Shown here: piece after piece, positions 1-8,940 of the stretch
How the letters are laid out: every line of letters starts with the position of its first letter
Numbering within the stretch: the first letter of the stretch is position 1
Assembly (NCBI RefSeq): GCF_028553745.1
Contig: NZ_CP067132.1
Location: 62,001-126,000, forward strand
Origin: Paracoccus seriniphilus
GTDB lineage: Bacteria > Pseudomonadota > Alphaproteobacteria > Rhodobacterales > Rhodobacteraceae
DNA length: 64,000 nucleotides
Reading direction: 5' to 3'
The notes under the pieces: generated by a model
What the model was told of the DNA's origin: nothing
The model's input: the letters and a program-made list of their open reading frames with translations, nothing else
The model's database searches: none
Position numbers and translations under genes: made by a program

Positions 1-58
1 AAAGGCCGACCAATGTGGCCGCGCGTGTCAGATTCCTTGCCGATTTGAAGATTGTCAT
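1..58 (-). CDS. Partial N-terminus, probable exported substrate-binding protein
   Basis: Reading leftward from an ATG at 56-58, the first 19 codons give MTIFKSARNLTRAATLVGL, a positively charged start followed by a hydrophobic stretch, as in a signal peptide. A strong GGGAGGA ribosome binding site lies 4 bases upstream. The rest lies outside the window. It is the next gene downstream of the SDR gene on the same strand, so a periplasmic binding protein of a sugar or organic-acid transporter is the natural guess. The family cannot be told from 19 residues. Confidence 0.6.
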   Translation of the reverse strand, partial: MTIFKSARNLTRAATLVGL

Positions 59-199
59 ATGTTCCTCCCTGAAACATGTCGCTGGCGCGAAATGCATTCG
101 TCACCATTTGTGGAAGGGGCAGGGCACATGTCCTTGGCGGATCGTTGTTGATATGTCCTGCCACCCGGATTGCCGTTCGGATCATCGGCATTCAGTCGC

Positions 200-224
200 G
201 GAACCGGTCTCTCCTCCCGGTTCC
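200..224. other. Intercistronic stem-loop
   Basis: GGAACCGG (200-207) and CCGGTTCC (217-224) form a perfect 8-bp stem with a 9-base loop, 14 bases after the SDR stop codon and before the next leftward gene. No T-run follows on the minus strand. It may therefore be an attenuator or mRNA-processing hairpin rather than a full terminator. Confidence 0.45.
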
Positions 225-238
225 ACCCCTTGCAGGTC

Positions 239-982
239 CTAGCTGAACAGGACGCCGCCATTGATGTCGACATTCACGCCGGTCATGAAGGATGATTCTT
301 CCGAGGCCAGGAACGCGACAAGATTGGCGATGTCTTCAGGGCGTCCCTGACGCTTGACCGGGGCCGAGGCCTCAAAGCCTCTTCTGGCTTCATCCTTGGT
401 GTGGATGTTGTGAAAATCGGTATCGACCATGCCGGGGCACAGCGCATTGACGCGGATATCAGGGCCAAGCTCCTTGGCCAGCCCGCGCGTCATGGTCATG
501 ACCGCGCCTTTCGACGTGGCATAGGCCACCGATCCCGGTCCACCGCCGTCGCGACCTGCCTGGCTGGCCAGATTGACGATGGCACCGGTTTTCATATGCG
601 GCAGCACCGCCTGGGTCATCATGAAGACGCTGGTCAGGTTCAGATCCATCACCGCCTGCCAATGCGACAATGGCATTTCCGCTATGGTCTTGCGCGCGAT
701 CATGCCGCCCGAATTATTGACCAGGATCTCGATGCTGCCGAAACGTTCCACTGCGGCCCCGACCAGCGCGTCCACACCGTCCTGCGCACTCAGATCAGCC
801 TGCAGGGCAATCGCATTGCCGCCCGCTTCGGTGATCTGGGCAACCGTGGCATCGGCGCCATCGCTGCTGGCGAAATAGCTGATGACGACATTCGCGCCTT
901 CTTGGGCCAACCTAATGGCGCAGGCGCGCCCAATGTCGCGACCGCCACCGGTCACAATCGCTGTCTTGCCGCCCAGTTTCAT
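239..982 (-). CDS. SDR family NAD(P)-dependent oxidoreductase
   Basis: This is a classical short-chain dehydrogenase of 247 residues, the usual family length. Near the N-terminus is the cofactor loop TGGGRDIG, followed by the NNSGG (NNAG-like) motif. The catalytic Ser is in LASQAG, and the Tyr and Lys are in YATSK. The ATG at 980-982 is preferred over an upstream GTG because AAGGGAAG precedes it and the protein then begins [12 protein letters not shown]. It probably oxidises or reduces a sugar, polyol or hydroxyacid in the cytoplasm; the substrate is not visible. It diverges from the GntR gene, with paired operator-like repeats between them, so it is probably that regulator's target. Confidence 0.88.
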   Translation of the reverse strand: MKLGGKTAIVTGGGRDIGRACAIRLAQEGANVVISYFASSDGADATVAQITEAGGNAIALQADLSAQDGVDALVGAAVERFGSIEILVNNSGGMIARKTIAEMPLSHWQAVMDLNLTSVFMMTQAVLPHMKTGAIVNLASQAGRDGGGPGSVAYATSKGAVMTMTRGLAKELGPDIRVNALCPGMVDTDFHNIHTKDEARRGFEASAPVKRQGRPEDIANLVAFLASEESSFMTGVNVDINGGVLFS

Positions 983-1040
983 ATGACTTCCCTTTTCCCT
1001 GTGCTCCGGATGGAACCCCACCCGAATCGCTCCTCGTCAA

Positions 1041-1074
1041 ACTGGTATACTAGTAATTGAACTGGAATACTAGT
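1041..1074. promoter_or_regulatory. Paired operator-like repeats for the GntR regulator
   Basis: ACTGGTATACTAGT (1041-1054) and ACTGGAATACTAGT (1061-1074) are near-identical 14-base copies whose starts are exactly 20 bp apart, about two helical turns. The core GGTATAC fits the TnGTnnACnA consensus known for FadR-subfamily GntR regulators. They sit between the divergent SDR and GntR genes, so dimers could bind side by side and control both. Confidence 0.65.
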
Positions 1075-1173
1075 CTTTCTTGCATCTTCCATGCTATGGC
1101 TGGGGCAGCGGTTGGCTTGCTGGAATTCTTGAGTCCAAGCGCCTATATGTTCGCGACTTTAGAGGATGATGGC

Positions 1174-1866
1174 ATGGAGCAGCTGAAACTGACCGGTGAG
1201 CGACGAACCAGTGTCGACGAGATTTTCGAGTATCTGCATGAAGAAATCGTCACGCTGAACCTGCGCCCCGGAGACAAGATTTCCGAAGCCGAGATCGCGG
1301 CCAAATTCGGCGTGTCGCGCCAGCCGGTGCGCGACGCATTCAGCCGTCTGTCCAACCTTGACCTGCTGCTGATCCGCCCTCAGCGCGCAACCGAGGTCAA
1401 ACGCTTTTCGGCCAAGGCAATCCGGAAATCGCGTTTCGTGCGTGCCGCAGTCGAGGCCGAAGTGCTGCGCCGCGCCGCAGCGCTTTGCACCGATGAGGAT
1501 GCCCGGCTGCTGGATCAGGCCCTGGCGGAACAGCGCAATGCCATGGAGGCAGGTGATTTCGAGACCTTCGGCAATCTGGACTATGCGTTTCACCACCGGC
1601 TGTGTCAGATCGCGCAAACCGAATTCGCCTTTGACATCATCTCGACCGAAAAGGCCAAGGTGGATCGGTTGTGCATGCTTGGATTGTCCAAGGAGAACCG
1701 GATGCCGCAATTGCTGCGGGACCACCAGGCCATTGCCGATGCGGTCAAGGATGGCGACAGCGAAAGGGCGGTCAAGGCCGCGATGCATCATCTGTCGCGA
1801 CTGGATTCCACCATCGCCGAAATCTCTGCAACCAACGCCAGCTATTTTGACCACGAGGTCGATTGA
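1174..1866 (+). CDS. GntR family transcriptional regulator (FCD domain)
   Basis: A winged helix-turn-helix fills roughly residues 13-77, with the recognition segment near AAKFGVSRQPVRDAF. It is followed by an all-helical FCD ligand domain with the usual Asp/His metal-binding positions (DYAFH, RDH, MHH). The ATG at 1174 follows AGAGGA and gives 230 residues, normal for the family; an upstream in-frame start would add a non-conserved 39-residue tail. It is probably a repressor of the divergent SDR gene, and perhaps of the kinase downstream, responding to a small organic acid or sugar acid. The ligand is unknown. Confidence 0.88.
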   Translation: MEQLKLTGERRTSVDEIFEYLHEEIVTLNLRPGDKISEAEIAAKFGVSRQPVRDAFSRLSNLDLLLIRPQRATEVKRFSAKAIRKSRFVRAAVEAEVLRRAAALCTDEDARLLDQALAEQRNAMEAGDFETFGNLDYAFHHRLCQIAQTEFAFDIISTEKAKVDRLCMLGLSKENRMPQLLRDHQAIADAVKDGDSERAVKAAMHHLSRLDSTIAEISATNASYFDHEVD

Positions 1867-1933
1867 CCCCGCCCTTCAGTCGCAGCGCTCACAGCTCTGC
1901 AAGGGCGTAACGGTTCGAGTGAATGTCCATAGA

Positions 1934-2557
1934 ATGTCAGATATATCGTCCACAATCAAAGAGCTGTCCGATCATCTTGACAATCTGTATGAACAGTCCG
2001 GGCGGCATGTCGTCGCCATAGCAGGTGCGCCCGCCAGCGGGAAGTCCACGCTGGCCGAACGTCTGGCCTCGCATCTGAATAGGATGGGCCGCGCCGCCCG
2101 TGTTGTGCCAATGGACGGTTTTCATCTGGACAATGCCATCCTTGAAAGGCGTGGCATTCTGGACCGAAAGGGATCTCCGGACAGTTTTGATTCTTGCGGT
2201 TTTCTTCATCTTGTCAAAAGATTGAAGAAAGAAACTGATGTGGTTTATCCGATTTTTGACCGCAGCCTTGATCTCTCCATTGCCGGGGCAGGCCATCTTG
2301 ACGCGGATTGCCGCACGGTAATCGTTGAAGGCAACTACCTGCTGTATGATGCGCCGGTCTGGCGTGATCTGGCGAACTGTTGGGATCTCTCTGTCTTTGT
2401 CGATGTCGATCCCGAGATCCTGAAATCCCGGCTGATAGATCGCTGGCTGTCATTCGGGCTTACGCCCGCTCAGGCCATTCGCCGCGCCGAGGGCAATGAC
2501 ATGCCGAATGCCCGGCTGATCCAGCAATACCGACTGCCCGCGGATCTGATCCTTTAA
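1934..2557 (+). CDS. P-loop nucleoside/pantothenate-kinase-like protein (FrcK type)
   Basis: This 207-residue soluble protein has a Walker A motif GAPASGKST at residues 31-39, then PMDGFH and a C-terminal helical part, as in the uridine kinase/PanK-like family. Relatives are often encoded beside sugar ABC transporters (FrcK, fructose type) and are thought to phosphorylate a sugar or nucleoside. The ATG at 1934 begins MSDISSTIKEL; the long same-frame extension upstream overlaps the GntR gene in another frame and is a shadow. It lies 67 bases after the GntR gene on the same strand and converges on rsgA. The substrate is unresolved. Confidence 0.78.
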   Translation: MSDISSTIKELSDHLDNLYEQSGRHVVAIAGAPASGKSTLAERLASHLNRMGRAARVVPMDGFHLDNAILERRGILDRKGSPDSFDSCGFLHLVKRLKKETDVVYPIFDRSLDLSIAGAGHLDADCRTVIVEGNYLLYDAPVWRDLANCWDLSVFVDVDPEILKSRLIDRWLSFGLTPAQAIRRAEGNDMPNARLIQQYRLPADLIL

Positions 2558-2620
2558 GTCTTGTGCTGCCGGTTTCGACGCTGCGCGAAGCAGGGGCCTC
2601 GCGCACGACATTCAGGCGAT

Positions 2621-3652
2621 TCAGCGGCGCTTTCCGGCAGGCTTCATGATCTTGTTGCCGCGCGGGCCTGTTGCGACCGGGGTATTGCTGCGGTTTTCGT
2701 CGGCCAGTTTGCGCCAGCGCTCCAGCCGCGCGGGATCCACGGTTTCCGCCGCAATGGCGGCCTGAACCGCACAGCCCGGTTCATGGTCATGGGTGCAGTC
2801 ATTGAAGCGGCAATGGGGCGCCAGTTCCGAGATTTCCGCAAAGACCATGTCCAGCCCGCTGGAGATGTCGCTCATGTGCAGGGTGCGCATGCCCGGCGTG
2901 TCGATCACCCATCCACCACCCTTGATCGGATGCAGTGAGCGTGAGGTGGTCGTGTGCCGGCCCTTGGCGTCATCCTCGCGTATGCTGCCTGTCGGCTGGG
3001 CTTCATCGCCTTGCTTGGAGGTCAGGGTGTTCAGCAGGGTCGATTTTCCGACGCCAGAAGAACCGACAAGCGCGACGGTCTGCCCGGTTCCACACCAGGG
3101 GGCCAGAACTTGCGCGGCCTCGGGCGACCTGGCGTTGACCCGAACCACCTGCAGCCCGGGCTGCAGGGCAGCCGCCTGATCGGCAAAGGGCTGGGGGTCT
3201 GCGGTCTTGTCTATCTTGGTCAGCACGATCACCGGCTTGGTTCCGGCCTCATTCGCGAGCGCCAGATAGCGTTCAAGCCGGGCCGGATTGAAGTCATCAT
3301 TGCATGAGGTGACAATGAACAGCGTGTCGACATTCGCCGCGATCAACTGCTGAAAACGCGCGCCCTCTGTCCGGCGCTGCAGCAAGGCCTGCCTGTCCAG
3401 CCGGCGCACCAGAAGCCGCGTCTCGGGGTCAATGAGAATCCAGTCCCCGACCGCAAAATCCGTCGTCTTGACCTGTGGCGGCAGGGTTGGCCGCAAGGGG
3501 CCGACAACGCTTTGGGCCGTCAACTTGGCGCGATGCACGGTCGCCACGCGCGCCGGCATCAACCCTTTCTCGTCCGGGGCGATCTGGTCGCGGAAAAACT
3601 CTGACCATCCTAGCGGTGCCAGCAAGGGCGATGTTGTATCTGTATGTGTCAC
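2621..3652 (-). CDS. rsgA: Ribosome small subunit-dependent GTPase A
   Basis: This is a circularly permuted GTPase that helps 30S subunit maturation. With the GTG start at 3650-3652 it has 343 residues, the usual length. In order it shows an OB-fold, TKID (G4, 145-148), GSSGVGKST (G1, 197-205), HTTT (G2) and DTPG (G3, 251-254). A zinc site is formed by C281, C286, H288 and C294. The open frame runs on to 3835, but the extra 61 residues are Cys/Arg-rich and unlike the family, so I place the start at VTHTDTT. It is a housekeeping gene, convergent with the kinase. Confidence 0.9.
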   Translation of the reverse strand: MTHTDTTSPLLAPLGWSEFFRDQIAPDEKGLMPARVATVHRAKLTAQSVVGPLRPTLPPQVKTTDFAVGDWILIDPETRLLVRRLDRQALLQRRTEGARFQQLIAANVDTLFIVTSCNDDFNPARLERYLALANEAGTKPVIVLTKIDKTADPQPFADQAAALQPGLQVVRVNARSPEAAQVLAPWCGTGQTVALVGSSGVGKSTLLNTLTSKQGDEAQPTGSIREDDAKGRHTTTSRSLHPIKGGGWVIDTPGMRTLHMSDISSGLDMVFAEISELAPHCRFNDCTHDHEPGCAVQAAIAAETVDPARLERWRKLADENRSNTPVATGPRGNKIMKPAGKRR

Positions 3653-3881
3653 ATTTGCCTGAATGGCCGTGACATCGTATCGGTGCAAGCCCTTTTGAGG
3701 CCCGGAGGTCGCTTTCCTGAAAAACGCTGCGTGCTTTCGAAGACAGGATACCCTCGAAAATCCTGCCGCGCGGCTTTGACATGGTCGCACGGGTGACGGG
3801 TATGGAAAGCAGCAGGATCGGCACAACGCCGACAAGTGATGTCACCCCAATCCTGCCGCCAATGTGGGGGTGCGCCCATGG

Positions 3882-4433
3882 CTACCCTTTGACAGCCCGC
3901 GCTTCCGGAGCAAAATCTCTTGCTTGAAAGCGATATCCCATGCCCCCTGTCAATATGCGAGAATTCCGATTGGCGTTGTCACGGCCTTTGAAGAGGCTGT
4001 CATCGGCAATATCGTTGGATGCCAGAAAATGGTCCGCCCAGAGTTGGGGTGGATAGAAACCATCCCGTGCCAGATGAAGCGTCATGCAGATGAATTCCTT
4101 GCGGCGCTCGGCAAGAAGTTCCTTCATCCGGGTTGCGGCCAGATGGTCCACATCAATCGCATATCTGAACATGCCTCGGGACACTTCGTCGGGCAATGGT
4201 GCGCATCCGATCAGGCAATCGACGGATCTCAGGATCCCCTCGCAGGAGATGACCCCGTAGCAGAGGCGATCAAAAAGGCTGTAGAATTCATGGGCCGTAT
4301 CCGCAAGACCAAGGTCATCCTGTTTGCAGGCACATCGATGGACCAAGGTAGCTGCATTGGGATAAATGCACTCTCCGTCGCATGTGATGCTCGGGACAAG
4401 GTCAGCTTGGCTTCTCGTATCTGTGGATATCAT
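3882..4433 (-). CDS. Hypothetical protein, low-GC ORF
   Basis: I do not recognise this 183-residue ORF. The predicted protein looks mostly helical, with a natural hydrophobic pattern in its middle (for example EFYSLFDRLCYGVISCEG), several cysteines and no signal peptide or membrane segment. The area from about 3950 to 4570 is visibly richer in A and T than its neighbours, which hints at transfer. No clear ribosome binding site precedes the ATG at 4431-4433. An overlapping frame on the opposite strand (3864-4472) is also open but reads less like a protein. It could be a decayed gene. Confidence 0.4.
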   Translation of the reverse strand: MISTDTRSQADLVPSITCDGECIYPNAATLVHRCACKQDDLGLADTAHEFYSLFDRLCYGVISCEGILRSVDCLIGCAPLPDEVSRGMFRYAIDVDHLAATRMKELLAERRKEFICMTLHLARDGFYPPQLWADHFLASNDIADDSLFKGRDNANRNSRILTGGMGYRFQARDFAPEARAVKG

Positions 4434-4796
4434 GCATCACCGTCGGACTTGCGTAATCAACGTAAGGGATAAAAATATCAGGAACATTACAACTAATGCG
4501 TGTGTAGATGACACCGAAAATTGGGCCTTACGTGCAGTTATTGGGCATCCATGCAGGGATTTGACCGGATTCTGGCCCTAGGCTGACTTTCTGTCAGCGC
4601 GTGATCGATGGGGCGGGGTGGCGCATCTTGCGATCCCATCTCACCATGACATGTTTCAGGCGCAGGCTTGATTTTTGATCGCCACAGCGCAAGGTTTTCA
4701 AATGCCTTGCCGTTTCAGCAAGCCTCTTGTTGCTGCGGCCAGGGCTATTCCTGCACCGTGCCGCAAGGTTCGGTGGAAAGCCGAGGAGCATTTCCC
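4434..4796. other. 363-bp intergenic region upstream of the flavoprotein gene
   Basis: No convincing gene is seen here. The left part is AT-rich and may hold the promoter of the leftward hypothetical ORF. A small hairpin, GCTGAC (4582-4587) with GTCAGC (4593-4598), lies in the middle. The right part should hold the promoter of the rightward flavoprotein operon, but no clear -35/-10 pair could be chosen. GAGGA at 4783-4787 is the ribosome binding site for the ATG at 4797. Confidence 0.5.
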
Positions 4797-6113
4797 ATGA
4801 ATGGCAAACCAGAATTCAATACGTCCCGCAGATCCTTCATGGGACTTGTGGCCGGGGGGCTGGCGACAGCCGCCGCGGTCCGTCCCGGACAGGCCCAAAA
4901 GATCGCCACAAAGGCGCGCATCGTCATCATCGGCGCGGGGGCGGCGGGCACATCATTGGCCAATCGGCTGGTCGAGCGGCTGGAGGGCGCGGATATCACC
5001 ATTCTCGATCCCAGCGCCGAGCATCTGTATCAGCCGGGGCTGTCTCTGGTGGCCGCGGGGTTGAAACCGGCCTCATACACGCAGTCACAGACCGCCGACT
5101 GGTTGCCCGAGGGTGTCAGGCTGATCACGCTGGCCGCCGCGGCGGTAGACCCCCTGGCAAGAACCGTCGATCTGACGGATGGTCAGACGATCCCCTATGA
5201 TTTCCTTGTTGTTGCCCCCGGTCTGGTTCTGGACCATGACGCGATCGAAGGGTTCTCGCTGGATCTGGTCGGCACTGGCGGCATCGGTGCGCTATATGCC
5301 GGTCCGCTTTACGCGGCCAGAACATGGGAGGCGGCGTCGAAATTCAGCGAAGAGGGTGGTGTCGGTGTGTTTACCCGCCCGGCGACCGAAATGAAATGCG
5401 CGGGCGCGCCGCTGAAACATACCTTTCTGATCGAGGATATCGCCACCCGGACCGCCGGGGCGGGCAAGCACAAGATGCATTATGCCGCGCATGACAACAC
5501 GTTGTTCGGGGTGCCCATCGTTTCTGAAAAGGTCCGCATGCTGTTTCAGGATCGCGGGATCACGCCACATTACAGCCATGTTCTGAAGGCAGTGGACCCT
5601 GGGCGCAAGCTGGCCAGATTTGCCACGCCGCAGGGCGAGACCGAAATGGAATATGACTATCTGCATGTCATCCCACCCCAACGCGCCCCGGATTTCGTGC
5701 GCCAGTCGGGGCTGAGCTGGGCAAACAAATGGACCGATCAGGGCTGGGTCGAGGTCGACATGCAGAACCTGCGCCATTTGCGCTACCCGGAGATATTTGC
5801 CCTGGGAGATGTCGCCGGCGTGCCCAAGGGCAAGACGGCGGCCTCGGTGAAATGGCAGGTGCCGGTGGTCGAGGATCATCTGATTGCCGCCATCGAAGGG
5901 GGCGAGGGAACCGCCATCTATGATGGCTATACCTCATGTCCGTTGATCACGCGGGTCGGTCGGGCGATGCTGGTCGAATTCGACTATCACAACAATCTGA
6001 CCCCGTCCTTCCCCGGTGTGATCGCGCCGCTGGAAGAGCTTTGGATCAGCTGGTTGATGAAAGAGGTGGCGCTGAAGGCCACCTATAACGCCATGCTGCG
6101 CGGCAAGGCCTGA
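4797..6113 (+). CDS. Tat-exported sulfide:quinone reductase-like flavoprotein
   Basis: The N-terminus carries a twin-arginine signal, SRRSFMG at residues 10-16, then a hydrophobic stretch ending near GQAQ. The FAD Rossmann loop GAGAAG follows at 46-51. C201 (in MKCAGAP) and C381 (in YTSCPLITR) are the only cysteines in the 438 residues. They match the redox cysteine pair of type II, SQOR-like sulfide:quinone oxidoreductases, as does the segment after C381. It should oxidise sulfide (or a related sulfur species) on the periplasmic face and pass electrons to quinone. Flavocytochrome c FccB is the alternative, but no cytochrome gene is adjacent. It leads a likely operon with DUF5368 and the DevBCA-type genes. 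Confidence 0.82.
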   Translation: MNGKPEFNTSRRSFMGLVAGGLATAAAVRPGQAQKIATKARIVIIGAGAAGTSLANRLVERLEGADITILDPSAEHLYQPGLSLVAAGLKPASYTQSQTADWLPEGVRLITLAAAAVDPLARTVDLTDGQTIPYDFLVVAPGLVLDHDAIEGFSLDLVGTGGIGALYAGPLYAARTWEAASKFSEEGGVGVFTRPATEMKCAGAPLKHTFLIEDIATRTAGAGKHKMHYAAHDNTLFGVPIVSEKVRMLFQDRGITPHYSHVLKAVDPGRKLARFATPQGETEMEYDYLHVIPPQRAPDFVRQSGLSWANKWTDQGWVEVDMQNLRHLRYPEIFALGDVAGVPKGKTAASVKWQVPVVEDHLIAAIEGGEGTAIYDGYTSCPLITRVGRAMLVEFDYHNNLTPSFPGVIAPLEELWISWLMKEVALKATYNAMLRGKA

Positions 6114-6125
6114 GGAGGGATCATC

Positions 6126-6479
6126 ATGGAACAACTGACACCCGAAACGATGATCGCCGTTTTTGAGGAGATTTTTGGCCGGACCTTGTTCTGGATCATG
6201 GTCGCCGCAGCGGTTCTTGTCACAATTGCCTATCTGTATGTTCTGATCCGGGATCGCTCGATGTCGATGCGAAAATTCCTGCTGGCACAATTGTCCATGC
6301 CATTCGGTGCCGTGGCTGCGGTGGTCTTTGTCATGGCGATGACGCATTCGCATCTGCGCGATATCGGTGGACCCATCGATGTGATCGTTCTGCTGGGGAT
6401 AGCGGCGATGGGCGCGGTCGGTGCGGCCATTCTGGTTTATACCGTGCAGTCGCTGTTTCGTGGGGGAAAGCATTCGTGA
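6126..6479 (+). CDS. DUF5368 inner-membrane protein
   Basis: This small membrane protein of 117 residues has three predicted transmembrane segments, at about 19-40, 58-75 and 85-108. It resembles the DUF5368 proteins of Rhodobacterales, whose function is unknown. It starts 12 bases after the flavoprotein, behind a GAGG ribosome binding site, so it is almost certainly cotranscribed. The context suggests a membrane partner or anchor for the sulfide:quinone reductase-like enzyme, but that is inference only. Confidence 0.75.
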   Translation: MEQLTPETMIAVFEEIFGRTLFWIMVAAAVLVTIAYLYVLIRDRSMSMRKFLLAQLSMPFGAVAAVVFVMAMTHSHLRDIGGPIDVIVLLGIAAMGAVGAAILVYTVQSLFRGGKHS

Positions 6480-6519
6480 CGCGACATCGACATGCATGAT
6501 TCCGTGATGACAGGGCAGG

Positions 6520-7770
6520 ATGTGGCCGAATGCCAGCGAAAGGAATGATGTCCGAGTGAGCGACCAGAACACCCAGGGATTGCCGCTTGAAATTCCCCTT
6601 CAGGGGGAAGGGCGAAAGACAGGAGGACGAAGGTTTCGCAAGGCCTATCTGCTGGTTCTTCTGGTCCCGCTGTTGTTGTTCGCGGGTGCCGTGATCGGCA
6701 TGTATTTCCAGCCGCCGGGCTTGCAGAAATTCTATGCGCTGACGGGATTGCAGCCCGGCGGGGGATCAAGCTCTCCGATTGCCCTGCCTCCGGAAATGGA
6801 ACTGCCCCGGGACATGGTCGAGACGATGCGCAAGACCGATGTGCTGGGGTTGGCCCGGCTGATGCCGTTGGGTGATGTTTCGATCGTCGCCGCCCCCTAT
6901 GGGGCGGGCGACGCCCGCGTGGCCGAGATCTTCGTGAGTGAAGGCGACAAGGTGGAAAAGGGCACCCCGGTCGCGCGGCTGGACAATTACGAGGTTCTGC
7001 AAAGCGCCGTATTGCTGGCCGAGGCCAATGTGGCCATCCATGAAGCAACGCTGATGCAGACCCGCGCCGCCGTGCTGAACAGCCGCAACGAGGCTCAGGC
7101 CGCACTGGATCAGGCGCTGAGCGCCGCCTCTGAAGCGCGGCTCGAGCTGGATCGCGCGCGCGAGTTGCATGCGCGCGGCGTGACCACCCGGGCCACGCTT
7201 GATACGCTGACAGCCGCTGAACAACAGGCGCAACTTGCGGTCACCAAGGCGCAGGCGACGCTTGCGCGTTTTGCCTCGGTCGATGTGGATCAACAGCCTG
7301 ACGTGCAGGTTGCGTCGCGCAATCTGGATGCAATGAAGGCTGAATTGATCCGGGCGCAGCGCGATCTGGACCGCGCCGATGTGCTGGCGCCCGTGTCGGG
7401 AACGATCCTTGAGATCCACGCCACGCCCGGTCAACGCCCGCCATCCGAGGGCATCATGGAGATGGGGAACACCGATCAGATGATGGCCGAGGTCGAGATC
7501 TATCAGGACCGCATCATCCAGGTGAAACCCGGCCAGCCGGTCGAGCTTGTCGCAACGGCCTTGGGGCAGACCTTTCAGGGGCGGGTCAGTTTCGTCGGAT
7601 TGACCGTGGGCCGCCAGGGGCTGGTGTCAGACGATGTGGCGGCAAATACCGATGCGCGGGTGATCCGGGTCATGGTCAGGCTGGACGAGGCATCATCCAG
7701 TCTGGCCGCTCGATTTACCAATCTGGAGGTCATTGCGCGCATCGACACTGACGCGGCATCCCAACCATGA
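6520..7770 (+). CDS. HlyD-type membrane fusion protein of a DevBCA exporter
   Basis: This is a periplasmic adaptor with one N-terminal membrane anchor (segment around YLLVLLVPLLLF), a lipoyl-like half-domain, a long helical hairpin rich in Ala, Glu and Arg (roughly residues 150-270), the second lipoyl half (DVLAPVSGTI) and a beta-barrel. It resembles DevB. Overlap of its end with a DevC-like permease, followed by a DevA-like ATPase, supports that class. Two starts are possible: the ATG at 6520 after AGGG, or a GTG at 6556 after AAAGGA; the anchor is intact with either. It should link the inner-membrane pump to an outer-membrane channel that is not encoded here. Confidence 0.85.
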   Translation: MWPNASERNDVRVSDQNTQGLPLEIPLQGEGRKTGGRRFRKAYLLVLLVPLLLFAGAVIGMYFQPPGLQKFYALTGLQPGGGSSSPIALPPEMELPRDMVETMRKTDVLGLARLMPLGDVSIVAAPYGAGDARVAEIFVSEGDKVEKGTPVARLDNYEVLQSAVLLAEANVAIHEATLMQTRAAVLNSRNEAQAALDQALSAASEARLELDRARELHARGVTTRATLDTLTAAEQQAQLAVTKAQATLARFASVDVDQQPDVQVASRNLDAMKAELIRAQRDLDRADVLAPVSGTILEIHATPGQRPPSEGIMEMGNTDQMMAEVEIYQDRIIQVKPGQPVELVATALGQTFQGRVSFVGLTVGRQGLVSDDVAANTDARVIRVMVRLDEASSSLAARFTNLEVIARIDTDAASQP

Positions 7771-8939
7771 AACGCTTTCTGCAAGCGCTGTTGGGAAGAC
7801 TGCCGATTGGCTGGTTGCAGCTGATCCACAGCCGCCCGCGCTTTGCCGCGGCGCTGGCCGGGGTGGCTTTCGCCAACGTTCTGGTCTTCGTTCAACTGGG
7901 GATCATGAACTCGATGGGGACGGCGACGCTGAAACCCTATGGCTTCTTTGACGCCGATATCATGATCTCGGCCCCGGACGCGAATTCCATGACCGAAGGC
8001 GGAAATGTCGCGCGGCAATGGCTGCTGCAGGCACTGGCCGATCCCGATGTGATCTCCGGATCAGGTCTTTTCATTGGCAATGTCTCCTGGCAGCGTTCGG
8101 ACAAGACGCTCAGCCTGACGACCTATGGTCTTGACCCCACCTTGCCCGAATATTTTGCGCCAGAGATTGCCGCGAAGATCGGCATCCTGCAGCTTCAGGG
8201 CGCTGCGCTGGTCGACCGCTTCAGCCGCGGCCTGCCGCAAGAGGTCGCGGCCGCGATCCGCCCTCAAACCCCGCTGGATTTCGAAAGCTCGGGCGAGACG
8301 CTGACGCTCTATGACACGTTTGCCGGGGGCGGGGGCTTTGGCGGGGACGGCTATATGATCCTCTCTGACCAGACATTTCTGTCGCTCTTCCCGGCGCGCA
8401 GTTCTTCGGCACCCGACCACATCCTGCTCAAGACTGCGCCGGGGACGGATCCCGATGTGGTTGCCGCACGTTTGCGCGAGTTGATTTCCGACAAGACATT
8501 GCGCATCCGCAGCTATGCCGCCGCAGGGCAAGAGGATCTGTCCTACCAACAGACCAAACGCCCCACCGGCATCATCTTCGGTTTTGGCGTGGTCATCGGC
8601 GTTCTGGTGGGCATCGTGATCGTCTATCAGGTGCTGTCGACCGATGTATCCGATCACATGCGCGAATATGCGACCTTCAAGGCGATGGGCTATGATCACA
8701 TGTTCTTTCTGGGGATCATTCTGGAAGAGGCGCTGATCCTTGCGGTGTTCGGCTTTGTACCCGGCATCATTGTCGCGACGGCGATCCTTGCCGGAATGGC
8801 GGCGGCGACGACCTTGCCGCTGCAGATGACGCTTGCCATGGCAGTGATGGTCTTTGTCGGCACGCTGCTGGCCTGTGCCCTGTCGGGGGCGGTGGCGACG
8901 CGGCGTCTTGCGGCGGCCGATCCGGCGGATCTGTTCTGA
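7767..8939 (+). CDS. DevC-like ABC exporter permease (FtsX fold)
   Basis: This 390-residue permease has one N-terminal transmembrane segment, a large periplasmic domain and three C-terminal segments, the MacB/FtsX layout. The start, with PIGWLQLIHSRPRFAAALAG followed by FANVLVFVQLG, is very like DevC of cyanobacterial glycolipid exporters. It overlaps the adaptor gene by 4 bases (ATGA), so translation is coupled. Together with the flanking genes it should drive export of a lipid, peptide or other envelope compound from the periplasm or inner membrane. The substrate is unknown. Confidence 0.86.
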   Translation: MKRFLQALLGRLPIGWLQLIHSRPRFAAALAGVAFANVLVFVQLGIMNSMGTATLKPYGFFDADIMISAPDANSMTEGGNVARQWLLQALADPDVISGSGLFIGNVSWQRSDKTLSLTTYGLDPTLPEYFAPEIAAKIGILQLQGAALVDRFSRGLPQEVAAAIRPQTPLDFESSGETLTLYDTFAGGGGFGGDGYMILSDQTFLSLFPARSSSAPDHILLKTAPGTDPDVVAARLRELISDKTLRIRSYAAAGQEDLSYQQTKRPTGIIFGFGVVIGVLVGIVIVYQVLSTDVSDHMREYATFKAMGYDHMFFLGIILEEALILAVFGFVPGIIVATAILAGMAAATTLPLQMTLAMAVMVFVGTLLACALSGAVATRRLAAADPADLF

Positions 8940-8940
8940 T

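Noticed and set aside
1442..1933. N-terminal extension of the P-loop kinase
   Set aside because: The extension lies inside the GntR gene in another frame and is Arg/Cys/Pro-rich; the kinase fold starts after the ATG at 1934.
3864..4472. Plus-strand open frame opposite the hypothetical ORF
   Set aside because: Neither strand is certain, but the minus-strand product has a more natural residue pattern. Kept only as an alternative.
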